A DNA stretch of 5,337 bases from Burkholderiales bacterium (lineage in GTDB: Bacteria; Pseudomonadota; Gammaproteobacteria; Burkholderiales; SG8-41), in NCBI GenBank assembly GCA_019746155.1, contig JAIESJ010000312.1, positions 1-5,337 of the forward strand, given 5' to 3'. Positions 1 through 5,337 of the stretch are shown in pieces (position 1 is the first letter of the stretch; each line of letters opens with the position of its first letter). The notes beneath the pieces are model-generated. The model saw nothing but the letters and a program-made list of their open reading frames with translations. It made no database searches and had not been told where the DNA came from. A program made the position numbers and the translations under genes.

Positions 1-291
1 AAGGGTAGCGCAATCAGAGGCTTGCGGTCAACGCGTGCAGTAAGGAATGGCGTTTGCGCACGACTGATCCCGCAGTCGCCGGATTTGCCCGCGGTGGTGG
101 ATGTGCGAAAATTCATCAAAATGGGCGTTGTACGCGGTCTTGTGCAGGTATTCATGTCATGCTGTGCCACGAACTGCGCCGGCCGATCCCGGCACGCGAA
201 TTTTTCAACGACGTGAGATGAAGACTGTAAGGATCAGGCGAAATGGCCCGACTAAACCGGCAGCCTTGATCGGAGCGGAGAAACAAGACCC
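1..291. other. Upstream region of arsS, no recognised gene
   Basis: I see no gene I recognise on either strand here. One + frame is open from base 1 to 216, but its translation is Arg-rich, resembles no family I know and has no convincing ribosome site, so I do not call it. The promoter of the arsS operon probably lies here, but no strong sigma-70 site stands out. Two weak candidates are TTGCCC (85-90) with GAAAAT (107-112), spacer 16, and TTTCAA (203-208) with TGTAAG (226-231), spacer 17. A short GCCGG/CCGGC inverted repeat (178-182 with 189-193) is followed 7 nt later by five Ts, which is too loose for a normal intrinsic terminator. I see no clear ArsR-type AT-rich palindrome. Confidence 0.4.
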
Positions 292-1257
292 ATGCACGCT
301 ACCCTGCCGTTGATTGAAACCACCGACTTTCCAGCAATCCGCCGCAGGCGGCTCGAAACCCTGCAAGTCAATCTCGGCTACAAGTGCAACCAGAGCTGCG
401 TGCATTGCCACGTCAACGCCGGCCCCACCCGCACCGAGATGATGAGCCGCGAAACGGCGTTCGAGATCATCGCCTTCCTCAAAGCGGTGGGTATCGGGAC
501 ACTCGATATCACCGGCGGCGCCCCGGAACTGAATCCCCATTTCCGCCTGCTGGTCGCCGCCGCGCGCGAGCTGGGTGTCAAGGTAATGGACCGCTGCAAC
601 CTGACGATCCTCGAACAGCCGGGACAGGAAGACCTCGCCCAGTTCCTCTGTGACCATGAAGTCGAAGTGGTGGCCTCGCTGCCGTGCTATCTCGAAGAAA
701 ACGTCGACCGTCAGCGCGGCAAGGGCGTATTCGACGCGAGCATCCGCTGCCTGCGGACGCTGAACCGCTTCGGCTACGGCCTGCCCGGTTCCGGCCTGAC
801 GCTGAACCTGGTCTACAATCCGCAAGGCCCGGCGCTGCCGCCGGCGCAGCACAAGCTGGAACAGGATTATCAGCGCCATCTCGGCGAGCGCTACGGCATC
901 GCCTTCAACCGCCTCTACGTGCTCACCAACATGCCGATCCAGCGCTTCGGCAGCATGCTGATCTCGAAAGGCCATTTTGAGCATTACATGGACCTGCTGA
1001 AAAACGCCTATCAGCCCGAAAATCTCGAATCCGTGATGTGCCGCACGCTGATCAGCGTCGACTGGCGCGGTTACGTCTACGACTGCGATTTCAACCAGAT
1101 GCTGGGGCTGCCTCTGGCCTGGCGCGGCAGGCCGCGCACGCATTTGCGCGAGCTGATCGGCGCCGACCTGAGCGGCAACGCCATCACCGTCAAGGACCAT
1201 TGCTACGGCTGCACCGCGGGGCAGGGTTCGAGTTGCGGCGGTGCGCTCGCGGCCTGA
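292..1257 (+). CDS. arsS: Arsenosugar biosynthesis radical SAM protein ArsS
   Basis: This 321-residue cytosolic radical SAM enzyme should join the 5'-deoxyadenosyl group of SAM to dimethylarsenic, the first committed arsenosugar step (family knowledge). The [4Fe-4S] motif CNQSCVHC supplies C32, C36 and C39, and GGAPE at 75-79 is the SAM-binding GGE-like motif. The C-terminal third carries C250, C265 and a CYGCTAGQGSSCGG tail (C304, C307, C315), typical of this family's Cys-rich domain and probably ligands of a second Fe-S cluster. The ATG at 292 has GGAG at 277-280, 11 nt away, slightly long; no better start is visible. Some family members use selenocysteine; here the conserved positions are ordinary Cys codons. 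The PiT gene starts 26 nt downstream and arsM follows it, which strongly supports the call. A generic peptide-modifying radical SAM enzyme is the main alternative and is unlikely given arsM nearby. Confidence 0.93.
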   Translation: MHATLPLIETTDFPAIRRRRLETLQVNLGYKCNQSCVHCHVNAGPTRTEMMSRETAFEIIAFLKAVGIGTLDITGGAPELNPHFRLLVAAARELGVKVMDRCNLTILEQPGQEDLAQFLCDHEVEVVASLPCYLEENVDRQRGKGVFDASIRCLRTLNRFGYGLPGSGLTLNLVYNPQGPALPPAQHKLEQDYQRHLGERYGIAFNRLYVLTNMPIQRFGSMLISKGHFEHYMDLLKNAYQPENLESVMCRTLISVDWRGYVYDCDFNQMLGLPLAWRGRPRTHLRELIGADLSGNAITVKDHCYGCTAGQGSSCGGALAA

Positions 1258-1283
1258 TTCGTGACCAGCCATCAGGTGAAACC

Positions 1284-2426
1284 ATGCTTGTTACGGCTGC
1301 TCTTTTCCTGACCACGCTGTTCGTCGCCTATGCCAACGGCGCGAACGACAATTTCAAGGGTGTCGCCACCCTGTTTGGCAGCGATGCGACCACCTACAAG
1401 GGCGCAATTGCGCTGGCCACCATCGCGACATTCGCAGGCTCGCTCTGCTCGGTATACCTCGCCGAGGCGCTGGTGCATGCGTTTTCGGGCAAAGGGCTGG
1501 TGCCGGACGCGGTGGCTGCTTCTCCCGACTTTCTGCTTGCGGTGGCTGCCGGCGCCGGTACGACTGTTTTGCTGGCGACACTGTTGGGGCTGCCTGTTTC
1601 CACAACCCATGCATTGACCGGCGCCCTGGCCGGCACTGGCCTGCTGGCGGTCGGGCCGCAGCTGGATTTTGCCTATCTGGGCTCGGGCTTTTTTGCCCCG
1701 CTTTTGTTGGGTCCCGTCCTTGCTGTGGTGCTGACCATCCCGGTCTACTGGGCGCTGCGCACCCTTTCCGGCCGGCTTGGCATCAGGCGGGAAAGCTGCA
1801 TCTGTGTAGGCGTACAACAATTCATTCCGGTCCGGCAGTTGCAGTACAACGCCGCCCTGCAGCAGTACACCCTGCCGGCACCGGCAGGCGTTGACATTAC
1901 GGTCGGCACGCGGCGGGACTGCGTCGAAAAATACCATGGCAGACTCTTCGGCATTTCCGGGCAGTCACTGGTCACTGGTCTTCACTATCTCAGCGCCGGC
2001 ACCGTCAGCTTCGCCCGGGGCCTCAACGATACGCCGAAGATCGTCGGCTTGTTGTTGGTCGTCCAGGCACTGCATATCCAATTCGGCGTGCTGGCAATAG
2101 CAACAGCCATGGCAGTCGGCGGATTGCTCAGCGCCAGAAAGGTCGCTATCACCATGGGCAAAAAAATCGCCCGCATGAACGACGGACAAGCGCTTACAGC
2201 GAACCTGGTCACCGGATTGCTGGTCATTTTTGCGAGCCGCTTTGGCTTGCCGGTCTCAACCACCCACGTTGCCGTGGGTGCGATCAGCGGCATCGGTCTC
2301 GCGAACGGCTCTGCCGACAAAAACGTCATGGGCGGCATCCTGGCTTCCTGGTTACTGACACTGCCGGTTGCAGCAGCGATCGGCGCGCTGATTTACGCCT
2401 TGCTGGGTTTTTTCCCTCTGAACTGA
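1284..2426 (+). CDS. Inorganic phosphate transporter, PiT family
   Basis: This 380-residue integral membrane protein should be a cation-coupled symporter for inorganic phosphate; PiT carriers commonly also let arsenate through (family knowledge). It shows the family's internal duplication: GANDNFKG at 19-26 is mirrored by GLNDTPK at 246-252, and GLPVSTTH ending at H109 by GLPVSTTH ending at H328. Hydrophobic helices flank a hydrophilic central loop, roughly residues 160-225, containing C172-I-C174 and C213. The start at 1284 is chosen because AGGTGA at 1274-1279 is a well-placed ribosome site and the protein then begins directly with the first membrane helix and PiT motif. The same frame is open back to 1038, but that stretch overlaps arsS and has Arg-rich shadow composition. 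It sits 26 nt after arsS and 14 nt before arsM, so it is almost certainly co-transcribed with them. Whether it serves phosphate supply or arsenate uptake cannot be told from sequence. Confidence 0.93.
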   Translation: MLVTAALFLTTLFVAYANGANDNFKGVATLFGSDATTYKGAIALATIATFAGSLCSVYLAEALVHAFSGKGLVPDAVAASPDFLLAVAAGAGTTVLLATLLGLPVSTTHALTGALAGTGLLAVGPQLDFAYLGSGFFAPLLLGPVLAVVLTIPVYWALRTLSGRLGIRRESCICVGVQQFIPVRQLQYNAALQQYTLPAPAGVDITVGTRRDCVEKYHGRLFGISGQSLVTGLHYLSAGTVSFARGLNDTPKIVGLLLVVQALHIQFGVLAIATAMAVGGLLSARKVAITMGKKIARMNDGQALTANLVTGLLVIFASRFGLPVSTTHVAVGAISGIGLANGSADKNVMGGILASWLLTLPVAAAIGALIYALLGFFPLN

Positions 2427-2429
2427 TGT

Positions 2430-2433
2430 GGAG
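2430..2433 (+). promoter_or_regulatory. Ribosome binding site deciding the arsM start
   Basis: GGAG lies 7 nt before the ATG at 2441. An earlier in-frame ATG at 2426 overlaps the transporter stop codon (TGATG, 2424-2428), but is preceded by a T/C-rich stretch with no Shine-Dalgarno match. The GGAG site and the family-like N-terminus that follows favour 2441. Termination of the transporter 4 nt upstream of this site could give translational coupling. Confidence 0.65.
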
Positions 2434-2440
2434 CGAGAAC

Positions 2441-3415
2441 ATGGACACCTCCTACCTATCTACGACGCGTGATGTCTACAAGGAAGCCGCCCTCAGTCCG
2501 CAACAGGGACTATGCTGCACCACCACGCCCGTCTGGCAGTTCCCCGAGCTGGCGATCCCCAAGAAGATGCTCGCCATGAACTATGGTTGCGGCAGCACGG
2601 TCAACCCGCGTGATCTCGTCAACAGCCCCACCGTTCTGTATGTCGGCGTCGGCGGCGGCATGGAGCTGCTGCAGTTCGCCTATTTTTCCCGTCGTAAAGG
2701 CGGCGTAATCGGTCTGGATGTCGTCGATGAAATGCTCGCGGCATGCCGCGACAACCTCCGGGAGGCCGAACTGCAGAACCCGTGGTTCAAGTCCGCCTTC
2801 GTCGATCTGCGCCAGGGCGACGCGCTCGATCTTCCCGTCGCCGATGCCGCCGTCGACGTGGCGGCACAGAACTGTCTGTTCAATATCTTTCACGACCGCG
2901 ACCTGGAGCGCGCCTTGTCGGAGATGTACCGGGTGTTGAAGCCGCACGGCCGGCTGATCCTCTCCGACCCGGTATGCGAATCGCCCATACCTGAGCAGCT
3001 GAAGAACAATGAGCGGTTGCGCGCGCTCTGCCTGACCGGGGCGATACCGCTCAACGATTATGTCAAGCGTCTGACCGACGTCGGCTTCGGCACCATCGAA
3101 GTGCGTGCCAGGCGGCCGTACCGCGTGCTCTCGCCGCGCCATTACCCGACCGACAAGCTGATCTTCGTCGAAAGCGTGGAGATCTGCGCCATCAAGGACC
3201 CTATGCCCGCCGACGGACCCTGCGTCTTTACCGGCAAGACCGCAATCTATTTCGGGGATAACGACTACTTCGACGACAACAAGGGGCACTTTCTGACTCA
3301 GAACCAGCCGCTCGCCGTGTGCGACAAGACCGCCACGGCGCTCGCCGCGCTGAGCCGGGACGACATCCACATCTCCGCATCCACCTATTTCTACGACGGT
3401 GGCGGGTGCTGCTGA
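2441..3415 (+). CDS. arsM: Arsenite methyltransferase ArsM, arsenosugar-pathway type
   Basis: This 324-residue cytosolic enzyme should transfer methyl groups from S-adenosylmethionine to As(III), giving the dimethylarsenic used by ArsS. The SAM-binding Rossmann motif VLYVGVGGGMELL is at about 65-77, with the acidic loop IGLDVVDEML after it and GDALDLP further on. Arsenic-binding cysteines are recognisable: NCLFN (C145) and LCLTGAI (C197) match the two conserved C-terminal-half cysteines of ArsM enzymes, and the N-terminal part offers GLCCTTTP (C25, C26) and C50. A C-terminal extension of roughly 80 residues beyond the methyltransferase core ends in GGGCC (C323, C324), which I recall as typical of the arsenosugar subgroup. 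The ATG at 2441 is preferred over the in-frame ATG at 2426 (329 residues) because of its GGAG site. It lies 14 nt after the PiT gene and is the last gene of the tight arsS-PiT-arsM set. An unrelated SAM methyltransferase is unlikely given the cysteines. Confidence 0.93.
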   Translation: MDTSYLSTTRDVYKEAALSPQQGLCCTTTPVWQFPELAIPKKMLAMNYGCGSTVNPRDLVNSPTVLYVGVGGGMELLQFAYFSRRKGGVIGLDVVDEMLAACRDNLREAELQNPWFKSAFVDLRQGDALDLPVADAAVDVAAQNCLFNIFHDRDLERALSEMYRVLKPHGRLILSDPVCESPIPEQLKNNERLRALCLTGAIPLNDYVKRLTDVGFGTIEVRARRPYRVLSPRHYPTDKLIFVESVEICAIKDPMPADGPCVFTGKTAIYFGDNDYFDDNKGHFLTQNQPLAVCDKTATALAALSRDDIHISASTYFYDGGGCC

Positions 3416-3486
3416 CGCCGAGGGCGCGTCTGCACTCCTTGTCGAATGCCGGTGTGGCGATGTTGCGCGGACCGGGGCGCCGGGGT

Positions 3487-3507
3487 CGGCACATCCGCCG
3501 GCACATC
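3487..3507. repeat. 9-nt direct repeat, 12-nt period
   Basis: CGGCACATC occurs at 3487-3495 and again at 3499-3507, separated by CGC, giving a 12-nt period close to one helical turn. It could be a pair of regulator half-sites for the downstream gene or a chance repeat in GC-rich DNA. No regulator is identified. Confidence 0.4.
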
Positions 3508-3527
3508 ACAGTCGGACCCGCCCATGA

Positions 3528-3549
3528 CAGGGGCAACGCTGCCCGGCTG
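3528..3549 (+). other. Small bulged hairpin in the spacer
   Basis: GGGCA (3531-3535) pairs with TGCCC (3540-3544) around an ACGC loop. CAG (3528-3530) can extend the stem by pairing with CTG (3547-3549) across a two-base GG bulge, giving 8 pairs in all. No T-run follows, so it does not look like an intrinsic terminator. It may be an mRNA processing or pausing structure, or chance. Confidence 0.25.
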
Positions 3550-3597
3550 AGTGTAAGCTTGGCCGCACAATAACGACCAAACAGGGGCGCCTGGGAA

Positions 3598-3601
3598 GAG
3601 G
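3598..3601 (+). promoter_or_regulatory. Ribosome binding site of the fusion gene
   Basis: GAGG, within AAGAGGA at 3596-3602, lies 7 nt before the ATG at 3609. It fixes the start just ahead of a Lys-rich N-terminus and a first membrane helix, as expected for a membrane protein. Confidence 0.65.
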
Positions 3602-3608
3602 ATCCGGC

Positions 3609-5337
3609 ATGAAAAAAAACAAAGGGGTGCTGAGCGTCGTGATCGCGCTGCTGATCGTTGCGTTTTTTGCCTTCGATCTCGGCCGTTATTTCACGCTCGG
3701 CTTCTTCAAGTCGCAGCAGGCGGCAATCGATGCTTACGTCCAGACCAGCCCGCTGCGGGCCGGGCTGCTGTTCTTCCTGATCTACGTCGCGGTGACGGGG
3801 TTGTCGCTGCCGGGCGCAGCGATCATGACGCTCGCCGCGGGCGCGATATTCGGCCTGCTGTGGGGCACCGTGATCGTGTCCTTCGCCTCGACGCTGGGTG
3901 CGACACTGGCATTTCTCGCTTCGCGCTTCCTGTTCCGCGACGCGATCCAGAGCCGGTTCGGCGACAAACTGAAAGCGATCAATGCCGGCGTCGAACGCGA
4001 CGGTGCGTTTTACCTTTTCACGCTGCGCCTGATCCCGGCCTTTTCCTTCTTCGTCATCAATCTCGTGATGGCGCTGACGCCGATCAGGACCCGGACTTTC
4101 TACTGGGTAAGCCAGATCGGCATGTTCGCCGGCACCCTGGTTTACGTCAATGCCGGCACCGAGATCGCCAAAATCGAATCGCTCTCCGGCATTCCGTCGC
4201 CGGGACTGATCGTTTCCTTCACGCTGCTCGGCCTCTTCCCGCTGATCGCGAAATGGATCGTCGGCACGGTCAAGGCGCGCAAAGCGCTCGCCAAATGGCC
4301 GCGGCCAAAATCGTTCGACCGTAACCTGGTGGTGATCGGCGCCGGCTCCGCCGGGCTGGTTTCCGCCTATATTGCCGCTGCCGTGAAAGCCAGGGTCACG
4401 CTGATCGAAAAGCACAAGATGGGCGGCGACTGTCTCAATACCGGCTGCGTGCCGTCGAAAGCGCTGATCAAGTCGGCAAAATTATTGGCCACCATGAAGC
4501 GTGCCAAAGAATTCGGTCTCAAGTCGGCGACGGCGGAATTCGATTTCGCCGACGTGATGGAACGCGTGCAGCGCGTGGTGAAGACCGTTGAGCCGCACGA
4601 TTCGGTCGAACGCTATACCCGGCTCGGCGTCGAATGCGTGACAGGCGAGGCCAAAATCACCTCGCCCTGGACGGTCGAAGTCAAAACCGCGGACGGCGCG
4701 CGCACGCTCTCCACGCGCGCCATCATCATCGCCGCCGGCGCGCGTCCTTTCGTGCCGCCGATTCCCGGCATCGAGCAGGTCGGCTGTCTCACCTCCGACA
4801 CCGTGTGGGAGCTGCGCGAGCTGCCGAGGCAGCTGGTGGTGCTGGGCGGAGGTCCCATCGGCTGCGAGCTCACGCAGTGCTTCGCGCGCCTGGGTTCGCA
4901 GGTGACCCAGGTCGAAATGCTGGAGCGCATCATGATCCGCGAAGACCCGGAAATCTCCGATATGGTCATGCAGCAGTTCCGGAAGGAAGGCGTCAGCGTG
5001 CTGGTCAATCACAAGGCGAAGCAGTTGCTGGTCGAGAATGGCGAAAAAATCCTCATTTGCGAGCACGCCGGCAGGGAAGTGCGCGTGCCGTTCGACGCTT
5101 TGCTGTGCGCCGTCGGCCGCGTCGCCAATACCCGGGGCTATGGCCTCGAAGAGCTCGGCATTCCGGTCACCCCAGCGCGCACCGTGGAAGTCAACGAGTT
5201 CATGCAGACGATTTATCCCAACATCTACGCCTGCGGCGACGTCGCCGGGCCCTACCAGTTCACCCATACCGCGGCGCACACCGCGTGGTACGCATCGGTC
5301 AACTCGTTGTTCGGCAGCTTCAGGAAGTTCCGCGCCG
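3609..5337 (+). CDS. TVP38/TMEM64 (VTT) membrane domain fused to mercuric-reductase-like flavoprotein, 3'-truncated
   Basis: The frame runs without a stop from ATG 3609 off the window end: 576 complete codons. Residues 1-235 form a VTT/TVP38 (DedA-like) membrane domain: MKKNK, then a first helix at about 7-24, further helices near 51-66, 70-105, 136-160, 165-180 and 198-216, a Gly/Ala-rich GAAIMTLAAGAIFG at 69-82, and R140-L-I-P143 matching the family's R-x-x-P motif. Residues from about 236 are a class I pyridine nucleotide-disulfide oxidoreductase: FAD motif GAGSAG at 244-249, redox pair C275-x4-C280 in GGDCLNTGCVPSK, second nucleotide motif GGGPIG at 413-418, and YACGD at 540-544 near the FAD. 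E436 at the end of the second strand of that fold suggests NADH rather than NADPH. No N-terminal HMA metal-binding domain is present. The dimerisation domain is cut off, so its His-Glu pair and any C-terminal mercury-binding cysteines cannot be seen. The substrate is unknown. Being downstream of arsM suggests an arsenic-linked redox role, which is inference. Confidence 0.88.
   Translation, partial: MKKNKGVLSVVIALLIVAFFAFDLGRYFTLGFFKSQQAAIDAYVQTSPLRAGLLFFLIYVAVTGLSLPGAAIMTLAAGAIFGLLWGTVIVSFASTLGATLAFLASRFLFRDAIQSRFGDKLKAINAGVERDGAFYLFTLRLIPAFSFFVINLVMALTPIRTRTFYWVSQIGMFAGTLVYVNAGTEIAKIESLSGIPSPGLIVSFTLLGLFPLIAKWIVGTVKARKALAKWPRPKSFDRNLVVIGAGSAGLVSAYIAAAVKARVTLIEKHKMGGDCLNTGCVPSKALIKSAKLLATMKRAKEFGLKSATAEFDFADVMERVQRVVKTVEPHDSVERYTRLGVECVTGEAKITSPWTVEVKTADGARTLSTRAIIIAAGARPFVPPIPGIEQVGCLTSDTVWELRELPRQLVVLGGGPIGCELTQCFARLGSQVTQVEMLERIMIREDPEISDMVMQQFRKEGVSVLVNHKAKQLLVENGEKILICEHAGREVRVPFDALLCAVGRVANTRGYGLEELGIPVTPARTVEVNEFMQTIYPNIYACGDVAGPYQFTHTAAHTAWYASVNSLFGSFRKFRA

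Larger units (their letters stand above)
3416..3608. other. Spacer between arsM and the membrane flavoprotein gene
   Basis: This 193-nt GC-rich stretch has no recognised gene. It contains a 9-nt direct repeat, several short GC inverted repeats such as TGCCGG (3447-3452) with CCGGCA (3498-3503), and a small hairpin. None is followed by a T-run, so I see no intrinsic terminator. CACAAT at 3566-3571 resembles a -10 box but has no -35 box at normal distance. The downstream gene may be read through from arsM or have its own weak promoter; the sequence does not decide this. Confidence 0.4.

Noticed and set aside
151..170. Pho box-like sequence (ATGTCAT and CTGTGCC) before arsS, tempting because of the phosphate transporter
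   Set aside because: The two half-sites are 8 nt apart rather than the 11 expected and the second matches poorly.
178..205. Inverted repeat followed by five Ts as a terminator of an upstream gene
   Set aside because: The stem has only 5 pairs and the T-run starts 7 nt after it; no upstream gene is identified.
1..216. Open + frame reading in from the window edge
   Set aside because: The translation is basic, resembles no family I recognise, and may be a chance open frame in GC-rich DNA; a truncated upstream gene cannot be fully excluded.
1255..1257. The arsS TGA stop as a possible selenocysteine codon
   Set aside because: The family motif cysteines are already complete upstream, the sequence beyond the TGA looks unlike the family, and the transporter's ribosome site follows at once.
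205..1272. Long minus-strand open frame (355 codons) opposite arsS
   Set aside because: It mirrors arsS and has Arg/Ala/Gln-rich composition with no family resemblance; typical of the antisense of a GC-rich gene.
1038..1283. 82-residue N-terminal extension of the PiT transporter
   Set aside because: It overlaps arsS almost entirely, is Arg-rich shadow sequence, and the ATG at 1284 has a good ribosome site directly before the first PiT motif.
3228..4415. Long minus-strand open frame (395 codons) across the end of arsM, the spacer and the membrane domain
   Set aside because: It crosses two well-supported + strand genes and its product is a low-complexity Arg/Glu/Asp/Gln-rich chain with no recognisable domain.
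4482..5279. Minus-strand open frame (265 codons) opposite the flavoprotein domain
   Set aside because: The opposite strand encodes a complete set of flavoprotein motifs in order; the minus frame is His/Asp/Arg-rich and shows none.

Overview
The window carries a compact arsenic-biotransformation locus, with every recognisable gene on the + strand. By eye the DNA is GC-rich (about 60%), with G/C-ending codons, good Shine-Dalgarno sites and tight spacing. This suggests a proteobacterium, perhaps a betaproteobacterium; that placement comes from overall style and not from any marker gene.

Layout: 1-291 is upstream DNA with no recognisable gene. 292-1257 is arsS, the radical SAM enzyme of arsenosugar biosynthesis. 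1284-2426 is an inorganic phosphate transporter of the PiT family. 2441-3415 is arsM, the arsenite S-adenosylmethionine methyltransferase of the arsenosugar-pathway type. The gaps between these three are only 26 and 14 nt, so they read as one operon. 3416-3608 is a 193-nt GC-rich spacer with a short direct repeat and a small hairpin but no clear intrinsic terminator. 3609 to the window end is a 3'-truncated gene for a fusion protein: an N-terminal TVP38/TMEM64 (VTT, DedA-like) membrane domain joined to a mercuric-reductase-like/dihydrolipoamide-dehydrogenase-like flavoprotein with an intact CxxxxC redox pair.

Working together: ArsM would methylate As(III) to dimethylated arsenic. ArsS would use a 5'-deoxyadenosyl radical to join dimethylarsenic to the deoxyadenosyl group, giving the first arsenosugar precursor. 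The PiT protein between them is the natural entry route for phosphate and its analogue arsenate, so its place here suggests either phosphate supply under arsenate stress or arsenate uptake for the pathway. The membrane flavoprotein may provide redox chemistry at the membrane; its substrate is unknown. No arsR, arsC, arsB/acr3 or arsenosugar glycosyltransferase gene is visible, so resistance, regulation and later sugar steps must lie outside the window if present.

The most notable points are the transporter placed inside the arsS/arsM pair, its Cys-containing central loop, and the VTT-flavoprotein fusion whose cofactor-binding motif suggests NADH instead of NADPH.
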